This document shows positions 12,293 through 24,800 of a stretch of 64,000 nt of DNA, piece by piece. Both the position numbers and the translations under genes were made by a program. Position 1 is the first letter of the stretch, and each line of letters starts with the position of its first letter. This DNA is from Cyclaneusma minus. Its lineage: Eukaryota > Ascomycota > Leotiomycetes > Marthamycetales > Marthamycetaceae. The notes below the pieces were generated by a model. That model was not told the DNA's origin. It worked only from the letters and a program-made list of their open reading frames with translations, and did no database searches. The stretch covers positions 1,488,001 through 1,552,000 of the forward strand of contig JAKZHN010000002.1 in NCBI GenBank assembly GCA_037179335.1, in the 5' to 3' direction.

Positions 12293-13887
12293 TGTGTGAA
12301 TTCGGCGTCGGACAAAAGACGGTTGTGCGCTGGAGTTGGAAGGGCAGCATCGACAAAGTATATGAGGGAGATGGGCTCAATTTGTATGGTCGCTCCCCAA
12401 ATGCGGTGGCGGTCGGCCAAAAGGCGAGAGATTTTCTGCTGGTTATTTGAGTGTTGTTCTGGGGAGGTGGTTGTACTTTGAGGAGGAAAGCTCTTTTCGA
12501 AGGGAATGCTCCCCTCAAATACATTTGTGAATGGAGCGTATGATAGCCGCAGCAGACGACAGGCATGACAAACGATAGGGAGGTTCTAGATTCACCAGGA
12601 ACCAGCGTAGTTTCCGTACATTCAGGATGTCAAGGTATCCCCGGCGGCATTCCTGGCAACCAAGAAGTGAGATAAAGGTTTGGCTGCAGGACAGTGAAGA
12701 AGAATGTCTCAATGGATGATCGAGAATCTACCAACCACTCTCTGCGACCACCGCTCAGGAGAAGGACGTGTTCACCTCACTACTCCAGTCTCCCACAACA
12801 TGCCAAGTCTCGCGGTAAGCACATGGTCACAAAGTGCTTGTCAGGTCCCGAGAGCCTCTTCTACAACCACGCTCGAGCCAAGAAACCCCGAATGAAAAAG
12901 CATAGAACCAACTGGACTGGAATAATGGAACAGCTAATTTCTCCTCCGCACGCTCAAGATCTCTACCAAACACTGCACCCGTTCTAGATCCGGCAGGAAA
13001 AAAAAACAGAGAACCTCATGTCCGCAATAAACCCCCGCGGGAAGGTGAAACACCCGGACTTCCGAGACTACTGAAACCAAAGGATGGTTTAGACGACAAC
13101 GGAGATGGAGAGTTTGGCGTTGTTGCCACATACGAGTGAAGTAACTCAGGGGCTTCAATTTGAGACCAAAGAAAGCATCAATGTTATATGTAGCGCTTCG
13201 GAAAAAAATCTCAACCAGCAGAAAAGCAGTCAAAACAATGAAAAGATGGGCACAACAAAGAAATGTCTACTAGAATCCCCTAGAGAAAAAAAAAGCTCCA
13301 GAATGCATACCAAGAGTCTAGCCTTGGGAAGACCAGACTTTACACCGGCAAACCGAGGAGCAAGACATCTGCGGCAAAGAGCTCTGAGATATGTCTTCGT
13401 CTCATCTCGTGCAAACTCCCGTCGTGGTGACCTGACTTCTCTCTCTAGAATTCGGGGAGCTGGGGTATTGCAAGATGGAGTGCCATAAAGACGGGCGTTT
13501 GCTGCTGAAAGTGCGAAGACTTTCGTTGGCGATGTTGGTGAGTGAAGAGGGTGAGTGGTGGAAAAACCACGTAGGGACGAAAAATTGGCGTCTCGGGATC
13601 GTTCCGGGTGGTCGGCACGCTAATTTAGCGTTCCCGCGCTCGTCCTTGGCGCATTTTCTACATGTAGTGCAACCGTTATGTCGGTTGACATCATGACAAG
13701 TTCTTCACCAAAACGGCAAGAATGAGTTGACCTGTCAACAAAATGCAACCCATAGTTCATTCAGCTATGGACTCCCAACCCCGCTTGTTCCCACCTTAAA
13801 CTATATCGAACCTCCTCCGTCCCCCATCGTCCCCGACTTCAATCGCATCTTCAGAGCTCCACCAACAACCTCAATTCCAACTCCAAC
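12293..13887. other. Divergent intergenic region between HET gene and aldo-keto reductase
   Basis: Upstream region shared by the minus-strand HET gene and the plus-strand reductase. No gene, tRNA or repeat is evident. Bases 13780-13887, just before the reductase ATG, are rich in pyrimidine and CCA runs, as in many fungal 5' leaders. Confidence 0.5.
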
Positions 13888-14874
13888 ATGGCAGCCGACA
13901 AGCTCTCCATCAGCACCACGCTGCCCCTCCCAAACTCCGACATCAACATCCCCCAACTCGGCTTCGGCGTCTACCTCTCCCCCCAACCCACCTGCATCGC
14001 CTCCTGCACCACCGCCCTCAAAGCCGGCTACCGCCACATCGACACAGCCCAATACTACGAAAACGAAGCCCAAGTCGGCGAAGCCGTGCGCCAATCCGGT
14101 CTCCCACGCTCTGAAGTCTTCATCACCACCAAGATGCTCTTCAGCACCGGCACTTTGGAGTCCGATTACGAAGCTGTTTTGCAATCGGTGAAGAAGATCG
14201 ATGGCGAAGATGGCTATGTGGATTTGTTCCTCATTCATACGAGTAGGTGTCCGGGGACAAGGGGGAGAGCTAGTATTTGGGGTGCGTTGGAGAGATTGCA
14301 TAAAGAGGGACGGGCGAAGGCTATTGGGGTTAGCAATTGGGGCGTGGGGCATATTGAGGAGATGAAGAGCTATAGTACGAAGGTGGAGGTGTGGCCTCCG
14401 ATGGTGAACCAGATTGAGGTAAGTCTGCCAGCTTCCAAAATCCATGCTTTCGTCAGAAACTGCTGTCACCTGCTGCTTTATATTGCGTACGTAACTGACT
14501 TGGCTGTCGTCTAGCTACACCCCTGGTCCCAACAACGCGAAACTGTCGCCTACTGCCAGAAAAACGGCATCGTCGTCGAAGCCTACTGCCCGCTAGTCCG
14601 CAACGAGAAAGCGAAAGACCCCACGCTCAACAAGATCGCAGATGCGCATAAGAAGAGCACGGCGCAGGTGCTCATCCGCTACTGTCTGCAGAAAGGCTGG
14701 GTGCCGTTGCCTAAGAGCGATACGCCGTCGAGGATTGAGCAGAATGCTGATGTGTTTGACTTTGAGCTGACGAAGGAGGAGATGAATACGTTGGATGCGC
14801 TGGATCAGGGAGCCAAGGGTGCGATTGTGGAGGCGGTGGATAATAGTCCGATGAAGGCGGTCTCTGAGAACTGA
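13888..14874 (+). CDS. Aldo-keto reductase (AKR family)
   Basis: Soluble NAD(P)H-dependent oxidoreductase that reduces aldehydes or ketones. Two exons, 13888-14418 and 14515-14874, with a 96-nt intron (GAG|GTAAGT ... GTCTAG|CTACAC); 296 residues, close to the usual length for small fungal members. The family signature reads GYRHIDTAQYYENEAQVGEA, with the catalytic Asp (in HIDT) and Tyr (QYY). The catalytic Lys is in FITTKM and the His in LFLIHTS. The block KAIGVSNWGVGHIEE and, across the splice, NQIELHPW are classic; the cofactor-binding end includes PLPKSDTPSRIEQNADVFDF. The ATG sits in context AACATGGC just after a pyrimidine-rich leader. Substrate cannot be assigned; it resembles the glyceraldehyde/2,5-diketogluconate-reductase branch. 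A long antisense frame over exon 1 is a shadow of its GC-rich codon use. Confidence 0.92.
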
Positions 14875-16982
14875 GGGATCCATGGTGGGAGAGTATCGGA
14901 GTACGGATAGTCGAGCGGAGATCATGATATCAAGTTTCCAGGAGGTATTTAAGAACGTGTCACGCGGCGTTTCAGTAAGGTTTTTGAGGGTCTGCTGTTG
15001 TGTTGATAGAGGTGAACGGCTGTTCTGCAACATTCGGTCTCGTCTGCCAATACCACAGCGGTCCTCCAGAATCTCCTCCAAGCGCCGCCTTTCACAATCC
15101 AAATGCCTCTCACGAGACTTGATCATGCTCTGGTATTTTCTTGCTCATCCACCGCCTCAAATCTTCCCTCCTATTCTCCTTCTGATTCTAGCTGCGGAAA
15201 TGGAGAAGATCGAAAATCAAGCCAGAGTGTCGTCAGTGGTTGCTTACAATAATTCATGGCAGGAGAGCACCTCTCTGAACAAAAAACATCACTCTGAAAG
15301 CATTTCCAATGTCCAGTTCTTCCTCTCCCCCCTTTGCTGCCGAGGTCTTCTATGATTCCCATGCATCGGCTGTTGAACTAGGTCACGTAGTGGTGATTCT
15401 TGATATATTAAGGTGATGGTTCAAGTGTGGTGTAGAGACCACACTTGAACCACTCCACCACGCTAGCTCTAGCTCCACTAGCTACCGTGGTGCCTGATTG
15501 CTAAGGCATTCTAACATCGGCTTCCATTCACCAGCTTCCTGAACCTGTTTTCCAGGCCGCCGACTTTCCAATACGAGCAAGTTTCTGAAACGACTACGCT
15601 CACTTGAACACCTCTCGCACACGCTTGCTCAACGCCACGTCCCACGAAGCACCGCACTCCCGCGCCCCATCCAGCAAGGTACCCGACCGATCGCCGTGTA
15701 CTCTGCCTCACTTAGCCCGTACACTACTCTGTCCCACACTCTGTCACCACCAGTCGCACATATCAAATTCCATCGCCCTCTGGCATCCAAATCCACGGCA
15801 TCTCACCTGATTCCTGTATACACTTCTCTGCCACCTCATTGCAACATTTCTGAACATCTTGCCTGGGACCCCTGGGTTAATATTCCATAATCCATTGGTT
15901 CTCATCGCTTCACACCATCGGGTATTGGGGACGTTTCTAGCAAGTTTTAGGCCATGTCTGGTACTTCTAGAAAGTGGCACGAAGCAATGGTTGCACACCT
16001 TATTTTCGTAAGTTTCAGGATCGTGGTACTCCCGCGCCGGAAACTTTCTCGACCGGGTCGAACATGACCGTGCTGGGTTGGTATCTGCATCGCGAACACG
16101 ATCGCGATGACAATATATCTCGCTGGGCCCGAGAACCACAAAATAGGAGAGCCGGCCAGCTACGGCTGTTCATACAGTCCCGTCTGCACATGTGTCCCAA
16201 GGAACGTCGATGAGGCTGTTTTGGGTCTTTCCAGATTATTATCAGATACTAATGGCTTCGCAGGCTTCGCTATGCGCGGTAGTGGGGACTACTAGTGGCG
16301 TGTGATTTCTACAACATCTTCGATGCATGATCCAGCTTCTCGCACTACGCATTGGTCAGCTGTGACATAGCTGGGTTTCTGATACATCTGGGCGTGTGGC
16401 CACAATAGTGTCTGTGCAGCCGTTCTCTGTCGAGGTTCTCGATATCAGGATACACCGAGTTTCTCCAAACCTGAGATTCATCACAACCGTACCCATGCAG
16501 CGGGTAATGGTCCATCGTCCTTCGGGCATCGACATCACCTTCCTCATAACCAGAAGGAAATACAAGCATGGCAGGATCAGATACGAGTTTTCCTACTTCG
16601 TCAGAGCAGTCATGATTCGCACGATTGCCAGATCATAATCTTACCATGTGGCTCATTGGAATGAACCCTAACCACCAACAGCTACCTCAGCAGCCTTGCT
16701 GGCTCAGAGCTCCAGCTGAGCGTGTGTAACGTGTTACCAACCTGCTGGTAAGGTAGCTATTGAGAAAACAACCACACAACACCTTCTCGCAACAAAGAAA
16801 CCACGGGATCCCTCGAGCTACATATGTTTTCTTTGTTCTCCCCGCCGCGAACCCCACACCGAAAGCAAAAGCTTCAATCAGGAGCCCCAAAACTTCAAAG
16901 CTCCAAAGACTCAAAGCTCCAAAAGACTCAACTTATTGCTCGCCAACACTACTAGTTTGACAGAAGTTCTCATCCATCCAAA
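14875..16982. other. Intergenic region with hairpins
   Basis: No gene that I can support between the reductase and the CFEM gene. The only structure that stands out is the hairpin cluster near 15.4-15.5 kb listed separately. The rest is ordinary-composition sequence with short, unrelated open frames. Confidence 0.5.
15418..15451. repeat. Perfect 14-bp stem hairpin with 6-nt loop
   Basis: GGTTCAAGTGTGGT at 15418-15431 is the exact reverse complement of ACCACACTTGAACC at 15438-15451, with loop GTAGAG. A second pair of arms, CACCACG and CGTGGTG, follows immediately (about 15456-15493). Position, 0.55 kb past the reductase stop, is far for a terminator; a fossil MITE end or a transcribed hairpin is possible. 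Confidence 0.75.
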
Positions 16983-17676
16983 ATGCAACCCCTCCTCACA
17001 GCCCTCTCCCTCCTAAACCTCCTCATCCTAACAACATCCCAATCCATCTCCTCCATCCCCACTTGCGCCCAATCCTGCATCCTCACCGCTATCTCTAGCG
17101 CCTCCACCTGCGATGACACGGATTTTGCATGCCAATGCATTCCAGAAAACATGAGCGCCATCACCTCCGCATCCACTTCCTGCATCAGCTCAGCCTGTTC
17201 CAGCGACGATTTGCTTGGTAAATAAACCCGTCAACTCCCCCCTTCCTCCAGATTGCTGATGAGAGCTTCTACAAATAGCGACGCTCCAAGCAACAAACGC
17301 ACTCTGCGCCTCCCTCTCTTCCAGCTCTTCTTCTTCCAGCATGGCCTCCACATCCTCCTCACCACCATCATCATCATCACCATCATCATCACCATCATCA
17401 TCACCATCCACTCTATCCAGCACACCAGCTCCCTCATCCCTATCCAGCCCCCAAATCTCATCAACCATCACACCAATAACCCACTCCACAACCCTCGTAA
17501 TAACAAGCGCAACAGCCACAGTTACGGTTGTAAACAGCACTCTGGTGGTCTCAACCGCTGCATCTACTGTGTCCTCGTCGATACCAGATTTTTCGGGCGC
17601 TGCTGTGGGGGCGAGACGGACGGGTATTGGTGCGTTGGCGGGGGTTTTTGGGATGGTGGCTTTGCTTGGATTTTAG
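16983..17676 (+). CDS. CFEM-domain GPI-anchored cell-surface protein
   Basis: Secreted wall or membrane protein with a CFEM domain; members take part in haem capture, adhesion or host interaction. Exons 16983-17217 and 17279-17676, intron 61 nt (CTTG|GTAAAT ... AATAG|CGACG); 210 residues. A signal peptide of about 20 residues opens the protein (MQPLLTALSLLNLLILTTSQ). Eight cysteines follow in CFEM spacing: CAQSC, TCDDTDFACQC, SCISSAC, and the eighth (NALCASL) only after splicing. A Ser/Pro-rich stalk encoded by TCA/CCA/TCC runs (an ATC/ACC microsatellite near 17365-17412 on this strand) leads to a hydrophobic end (GALAGVFGMVALLGF) that fits a GPI-addition signal. The splice is well supported because it supplies the eighth Cys. 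Confidence 0.85.
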
Positions 17677-18214
17677 ATTTCAATTTTCAATTTTGGCGAT
17701 GGTGGTGGGATGGGGGAGAGAATGAGTCCGGTCAGGCTGTTCCTTGGGGGGGGCGGGGGTCTTGATGGATCTCGGGCTTTCAAATCGAAACAACGGAGAT
17801 AATGGGCTGTCAGGCTAGATTCGAGTACCCAATACTCTAACAGCCCGTGCATGACTTTCTGAAATTCCGACATGTACCTCATGTTCGGCTTCTGATGTCT
17901 GAATGCTTAGGTACCTATGAAGTGTGGAATTGCAGCCAGGAGCGCAAGAGAACGCTGGGCTCTGAAATTTCTCAAATTTCTCCCCCGAAAATGCAAGAAG
18001 CGACCAGAACTGAACGCCAACCTCTTTTGATATCAAACTTTGCAATGCCTTTCATATAAAGTTTCTTAACCCATCTTCACCATTTCCATGCCCAAATCTT
18101 CGAATGTCTCCCGAGAATCTGTCATGGGATTCACTGTTCAACTCGATCACGCAAGAAAAATTTAAATCGATCTTTTCCCAAAAACCCAGAAAAAAAAAAC
18201 AAGGCACAATCTGC
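17677..18214. other. Convergent 3' intergenic region
   Basis: Lies between the plus-strand CFEM gene and the minus-strand permease, which point at each other. It has a G-rich tract near 17746-17759. No gene seen. Confidence 0.5.
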
Positions 18215-19899
18215 TCAAAGCGCATACTTGAAATGCGGATGTCGATGCCCAAGCATGCTCTGATCCCCAGCCAACCTCTCATCTCTCTCCCCGCGCTCCC
18301 TCTTCCGATTCTCCACCTTACAATAAGTCATCGTAGCCGCCGTAGCCGCAAAACAAAGCACCAACATGCCAATATTAATCGCATGGCCCTTGATATATCT
18401 ATTCTGCGCGTCAGCATCATTTCCTACCCAGTAAGCGTCGCACTTCCCAAACTCCAGAATATTCACACTTCTTCAACAATCCCCCGTGTGCTTTCACTCA
18501 ACTACTCTGAGAACATTCAAACAACATACCTGGGACCGTTGTCTTCGATGTAGGTGAATGTGGCAATGAAGGCTGCACAATTGCCTACGGCTATCTGCCA
18601 CCCGGTCGCTGTGGCGCGCACGTAATGCGGTGCCATGTTGTTTGCTAACCAGCCTAGCACAAGACTCCCACAAGGATAAATGCCCGCGGCTACGAAAAGT
18701 GTGCCTCCGTATTGGATCCAGCGGTTTGGCGTGCTTATCAACATAATGTATCCAAAAATACCTAACGATGAACCAGCAAGCATGAAAATTCCTTTGCGCT
18801 TGAGCTTGTCAGAAGTGTACGTTGTCAAAATGACGGTAAGCACAGCCAAAAGATAGGGAGGCACGGTTAACAAGTTGGAGTGGATGCGTGAGTAGCCGAG
18901 TCCGCTGATGATGGTGGGGAGGAAGAGGGAGAAGGAGTATACGGGGGTGATGATGGCGAAGAAGTTGAGAGAGAGGAGGAGCGTGTTCCAGTTTAACAAG
19001 GCGATGCGTACCCAGTGCCAGGAAAATGCCTCGCGGTCCACGGTGGAATCGGGGCTGGGGCTGGGGCTGTCGAGGGTCATGCGGTAGACGGCGGCGTGGC
19101 GTTCTTCTTCGGTGAGGAATTTGGACGTGCCGGGGGTGCTGGGGAGGAAAAAGACGGTGACTAGGCCGAAGATGATGGTGATGCCACCTTCGACGAAGAA
19201 GATGAAGGGCCTATGGGGTTGGTTATCAGTTATTGTGAAAGAATGGTATGGATGAGGGGAAACGTACCAGCCGTTGTAGCCGCCACTTTTGATTTCCGAC
19301 AGCCCGGTAGCTAGAAGGCCTCCTACCGCCCCACTGAGCGGCGTGCCGCAATAAAAGAATCCCATGCGTCTCATAAGTTCATGCCTCCGATAAAACATGC
19401 CCAAATGCACAATAATGCCGCCCAACAAGCCCCCCTCCATCATACCCAGAAAAAACCTCGCTACCAACAATCCCTCATAGCTCTTCACAAAACCCAAGCA
19501 CGTGCCACAAATTCCCCATCCTGTCACCAATAGCGGCAAATACAGGCCAGCGCCGACTTTTTTGATGAGCCAGTTGGAAGGTACGTCGACGAGAATGTAT
19601 GAAATGTAGAAGACTGCGAGTGAAATGTTGAACTTGTTGCCAGTGAGGCCGAGGTCACTGTCGAGACCATCGATGCGTGCGTTGCCGACGTTGCTGCGGT
19701 CGAGGAAGGAGAGGAACCAGAGACCGAAGAGCCAGGGGATGACGTGGCGGTCGAATTTGGCTGTGATGGCGCAGTCGAGGGCGGGGCTGATGGTATTTTC
19801 TGGGCCGAGAGTATTGACTCTTTCGAGTTCGGTGATTCCGTTTTTCTCCTCAAGACTGGGGTCTGAGGAGCGTTGTGATTGTATTGTCCTTCGCTCCAT
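18215..19899 (-). CDS. MFS permease, anion:cation symporter family (Dal5/Tna1-like)
   Basis: Plasma-membrane importer of the fungal allantoate/nicotinate-type ACS family, which takes up small organic acids or vitamins with protons. Three exons: 19899-19268, 19210-18530, 18398-18215; introns 57 and 131 nt, all in frame; 498 residues. Twelve hydrophobic segments can be traced. The family motif after TM1 reads FLDRSNVGNARIDGL, and TM4/5 has RFFLGMMEGGLLGGI; the central loop includes FLTEEERHAAVYRM; TM10-11 includes HYVRATATGWQIAVGNCAAF. The last exon encodes the final helix and a basic tail (KVENRKRERGERDERL). The splice joins NGPR to YIKGHAIN. Substrate is unknown; vitamin or organic-acid uptake is an inference from the family. 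Confidence 0.88.
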
Positions 19900-22800
19900 A
19901 GTGATTGATGTGAGGAGCAGCTGCTTGGCCTGGGATGGACCTGGATTGTCCAGAGGGGTAGGTCAAGATATGTCCCGCGAAACTGGATTCCGGTCCGCGG
20001 CAAAGAGAGCTTGATGGAGGAGTGGATAGAGTTTTGATGACCGGCTGTTGCGCAAGAATCCAGCGGTCTGGAATTCCACGACGTGAGTCTGTCCGGTCCG
20101 GCCCGGTATCCCCAGGGCGCGGTGATGGTCAACTGGCACCATCATGCATCAATACAGGTAGCGGTGGGGTGCAGTAAACCAACCACCTGGTCCCCAGAAC
20201 TCAATGCAGTGGAACATGATTGGGGAGTACCAAAGCGCTTTTGAGCCTCAAATACGAATCATGTCGAGAGTTGTAGAAGCGCGCACGTGAAATACGACTC
20301 TCTAATCAACGGGCTGACTGAGTGCAGCATAAAGAATACCGAGAGAGCCGTAGTCCAATCGAATCATACTAGTTCAGAGCTATAAAGAGGGTGCAGCGCG
20401 TATGCACGAAATCCGACCCTCTACTCGGAAAGTTGGGGGCTGAGTACGACATATTCAAAACGAGCGAGCCGTGATTCGCAATTCAGAGGAAGAGGCTCAA
20501 TGAGAGTTTCCGGCTCGACAACATAAGATTCAATGAGCCTGAAAATTAAAAATGACGAGACGCGTTCTGCAAGCCAGAAAAGTAAAAGAACTCACCGTCC
20601 CACAAATGGGGTCACTTCAAGGGAAAGGCACATGCAGCGGTGAGATGTAGGTCCTGCCGGAGCGCTTTTAAGCCTTCGCGACTTCGCGACGCTTCTGGAG
20701 CTGGGAAAACAGGAAAGTTGAGACGGCATCGCGACATCGGCCCTCGGTCGTCACCAGGATACGAACTTGCGGCTATGTTCTGTGCCGTCGCATGTGGAGT
20801 TCAATGTTGGAAAATGGTGGATTGACGGTGTTGAGCGTGAGCGATGCTCCTTCACGAATCGCACAAAGTGTTTCTTCTGCCAAGTTTCAAGGATCACGTG
20901 ACAGACCCCGCTCCTTGAAAGCCTCAGGCAGCACATTGTGCACGGACCAGCACAACCAATTGGCGCGTTGAAGTCAAGTCGCGACGACAGCGAGCGTTCT
21001 CAAAGACTCAACCCATCTCGGCAATGCGTAGTAACGGTGTGTCGCTTTGCTGCTTCTCTGCCGCAGCCTACTGCCAGCTGCCAGCTGAATTCTGATAGCG
21101 GAAACTGAAGCTTCCCTGAGACAACGAACTAGCTTCTCCCTTCGACAAACGGTGACACCGTCCAGTGGTCCAAATCCTCGCAGCTCACCTCGATGGATAC
21201 GACTGCTTCCGTTTATCACTCCACTGTCTCCTTGCATTATGGGATCGTTCTTTCTGCTCGAAACCAAGCATCCATCGATGCTTCGCCTCGTTCGCATACC
21301 TTTCGCGGCTCCATCGGCTTTGACATCTTATCCTGCGTCCTTTCCCGTTTGGCTCTCTGCTTCATCCAGGCAGGCTCGAGGTGGCCGAGTTCAGGTTGTG
21401 GAGTCTGGATTTGCTGCCTTCCAGTCCCTCATTTCCATTATTAGACTCGGGAGCATCGGATTCTGGAACCTACGTGCGAGGCAAGATCACACATGCCGCA
21501 ACGAAGGTCTATCCAAACCTCGTGGTTTCCGCAGATCGAGTCCGAAAACAAGGCCCGGTAATGGACTCGAGCATGAACCGTGTCTGTGTATCCAGATACA
21601 TACACATTTGATTACGCCGATCACATTATCAAAGGTGCAGCCAACCACCGCAGGCCACCTGCGCCTTGTGTTCATCGTTGGTCAAACCACGGCCCCAGAA
21701 TACTGGTTATCCCGTTTCCCCAGTCCATGCTGATTTCCTTTTGTGCGGCCTCCGCTGCTCCAATTTACATTTTGTATTTGCTTCTATACTATATTCACTA
21801 CTATTGCTTTCCTCACAGTTTCGTACCCGGCTCTGGAAACACTTTTCTCGGCAGCAACAGACGAGGCTTTGCCACGCCTATCAGCACGCACCAATATCTT
21901 CAATCTACGGATCTAGAAGGTTTGTTACTACTCTCTAGGCCTCTAAGTGATTATGACGCCTCATTCAAGCTTATCGTCGGCATACCAGCGCCCTCACACG
22001 AGATCCAGAGTGTCAGTTCACACAAGATACACACATGTTTGATACAAGACAGCCACTCGATCCAAAATCCTTTGCATTCACGCCTTCCCCGCTGCGGTTT
22101 CCAGAACTATCCAGACCAAGAGGCTTTCAGCATTTAGGTATCCGAACAATATACCTCGCCAACACTCTAGTGTTGTCCTCGTCAGAGGAAGGCCACTTCG
22201 TCTCTCTTCCACGCTGATGACTTTCTGACACTTTAGGATGCCTCGGAAAGCGGCAATCCCTGAGTATGTCCAGCATTGACACGGTGCTCCCTTGCCGAAC
22301 AATTTTCGCAGCAGATATGCTCATCAAACGAAGTTCCCGTCTTCGAGGGAGCGCCGGTACACGTTTGATCAGGGACAAGAGCTGTGTCGTGGATCTCAAT
22401 CTACTTCCAAGCCTCACGTCGCCATGGCTAACTTGAACAGGCGGTATGCGACACCTTCTCGGAACCCCCACATACCGCTGTGCTTTCAACCTTATTAACA
22501 CCTTCGAGATTGGGCCGAGGTCAGTCGCCTCAGGTCATGTATCCAAACTCTGCGAGCGCTCGTTTGGGAAGGTCTGACCCTGTCGGTCTCGTCTACCTAC
22601 TGATGGAGGAACGTAGGTATCAGATGCCCAGAGAAGACGCGCGAGAGGCACAAACCTGAGAAGAGTCAGCTCGGACCAGATTCAGCCGACTTCTAAAGCC
22701 CGAGTGACCGAACGTGAGGTCGAGAATTTCGCTGCAGTGGCGTCCAATTGCGATCTGTGACAAGTATTGAAGAATTTCCCAATGCGGGAAATCACGACAC

Positions 22801-23136
22801 TCAGAGTCTCGCCGATCGTCACACTGGCAATCGCACTTCTCTTCGTGCTTCCACACTGGAAGGGTTGTACGAACGCAACTTCTTGGTACCTGCATCTACC
22901 TCAGCCGCCTTCCCGAGATGTGGATGGTATGCGAGAAAGAGCCAGCCATGTGGTACCCAGGTATTTAATCATTCTCTCCTTTCTCACCTCTCTTCTATAA
23001 AACAACACACTCCTTCACTGTTGCTCTTTTGCCCAAGTCGTTCACTTCTTCAGTCTGTCTCTACGTCCTCGACTTCTCAGTCTCTCTGATTCTTGTCGCC
23101 AATACCTTTGGCAGTTTCACCAACCTTTCTTTGAAG
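19900..23136. other. 3.2-kb divergent intergenic region
   Basis: Upstream region for the permease (minus) and the Ser-rich protein (plus). Frames at 21152-21733 and 21580-22137 are open but show no domain, no codon-use signal that I trust and no start context. A TATA box belongs to the downstream gene (listed separately). Confidence 0.45.
22996..23002 (+). promoter_or_regulatory. TATA box of the Ser/Thr-rich secreted protein gene
   Basis: TATAAAA stands 141 bp before the ATG at 23137 and is followed by a C/T-rich, CAACACAC-containing leader typical of highly transcribed fungal genes. Confidence 0.55.
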
Positions 23137-24172
23137 ATGGCGTTTCGATCCATTATCATTGTCGCTCTTTTGGCCTTCCTGTAAGTACATGTCTCTGGGT
23201 CTCTCTCTGACTGCTATCCCTCCTCATATCAAATCCCATTCTAATATCGTCAAAAGCAACACTGTCGACGCAGGCATCATCATCCGCGGCCACAAAACTA
23301 CCTCGTCCATCGCGAGCGTCGAGACCGTGACCATTTACGGACAATGCACTTCCAACCCATTGACAAGCCTGGACCCAGTGCCGACGTCATCTTGTGTGGC
23401 CGGTGAATACGGCTGTGAAGCCGCTCCTTCGACCACTTCGACCCCGGATCCGATTCAGTCATCGTCTTCATCGTCGCTCGCTGTGTACTCGGACCCACCG
23501 CCCATCACTTCAAGCTTTTCTTCTACGACTTCATCGACCTCCTCCGCGGACCCCATCACATCCAGCTCAAGCACGGCTTGCCAGCCAGGCGAATACGGAT
23601 ACGGAGATTGTGTGCCTTCCACAACCTCGAGCATCGATCCAACGAGTAGCAGTTCCAGCTCTTCCGCAGATCCATCAACTACATCCAGTGCCTGCGACGA
23701 ATATGGAGGCTGCACGTCATCTACCACGAGCGTCGACCCGGTGACTACCTCGTCCTCGACTCCGCCACCAACATACGGTTATTCCACGCCAAGCTCCTCC
23801 AGCGTCGATCCCCAGACTACAACCTCCACTTCTTCATGCGGACCAGATGCGTACGGCAACTACCAATACGACTGCTCCCCAACATCAACCACCAGCGTCG
23901 ACCCCCAGCCTACATCAACCTGCGCACCAGACGCCTATGGAAACTACGGGTACGGCTGCGAGCCAACGTCCACCAGCACTGATCCTGAGCCCACCGCTAC
24001 CTGCACACCGGATGCTCATGGCAACTACAAACGCGGCGAGCACCACTGCAAGATCCCTAAGACGCATACCCATCCTGCCAAGCCTATCAAGACGCCCAAG
24101 CCTACTAACCCGCACGGTAGCCTTCCGCAGCCGATCTTGGACGTTGATGCTACGCTCGGTGCGGTTCTTTGA
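23137..24172 (+). CDS. Secreted Ser/Thr-rich repeat protein with PDAYGNY repeats
   Basis: Unnamed extracellular or cell-wall protein. Exons 23137-23180 and 23257-24172; intron 76 nt (CT|GTAAGT ... AAAAG|CAAC); 319 residues. The first exon encodes most of a signal peptide (MAFRSIIIVALLAFL), and the mature part probably begins near NTVDAG. The body is about half Ser, Thr and Pro, likely O-glycosylated. It holds repeated cysteine modules: first (A/C)xPGEYGYG-type, then three copies of C-x-P-D-A-(Y/H)-G-N-Y spaced about 29 residues apart, each followed by Ser/Thr-Asp-Pro runs (TSVDPQPTSTC). The C-terminus is basic and His/Lys/Pro-rich (KIPKTHTHPAKPIKTPKP). No GPI signal is clear. The start is set by the TATA box at 22996 and by the need for the spliced signal peptide. 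Adhesin-like, cell-wall or effector roles are all possible. Confidence 0.75.
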
Positions 24173-24800
24173 AGAGGCCCAATGAGCTTTGTGTCCGGTG
24201 GTGTACTTGTAGAAAATTGTTAAGAGGTGATGAGTATGTTTGTCTAATTTTGGAACGTGTCTTTGAGGACACGGGATTGCTTTTTGGGCGGGAGATAAAG
24301 TGAATAAAGTGCATTTGCTTGTTAGAGCAGTGCAACGGAAATACGGAAATAGAATAAATAGAATACGGAAAAGATGGAGCTAGGTCGGGCGCTTTTAGGC
24401 GGACGGGCTGGATGGACATGGTGGGAATTGTTTCTTTCGGGATGTGTACATGTATTTTTTGGGGGGGGGGGGGTTTGGGATGCGATGGAGCTTCCTTTTT
24501 CTTTTTCTTTTGTTGGGTGGATGGATGGATGATGAGAGATGTATTTTTGCAACCGGTGCGTGAGGGGGATGAAGAGGGGAGGTGAGGAGATGGAGAGACG
24601 CGATGAGGAGGTGGGATAGACTAGTTTATGAGATTATGTTCTCACTGACCGATAACTGTCTCGTCGTGATCTCAAAGTGTTCGCGTGTTGGTGATGAAGT
24701 GATGAAGTGAGCGCTGCGAGGCTTATGCTGCAAGGCGCTTTCGAGATCTGAATGATAGCTGCGAGTCACATGTCATCAGTAGCTGCTTCTGTGCCACTTT
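24173..24800. other. 3' flank with simple repeats
   Basis: Downstream of the Ser-rich gene. It contains a G14 run at about 24460-24473 and short TGGA/GATG repeats. No gene; the promoter-like array starts at its right end. Confidence 0.5.

Noticed and set aside
13801..14469. 222-residue minus-strand frame opposite the aldo-keto reductase
   Set aside because: It is antisense to exon 1, which has clear catalytic motifs; its Gly/Val-rich composition mirrors the C-rich codon use of the real gene.
21152..22137. Overlapping frames of 185-193 residues
   Set aside because: No recognisable family, poor start context and no hydrophobic or domain pattern; probably chance in the 3-kb intergenic region.
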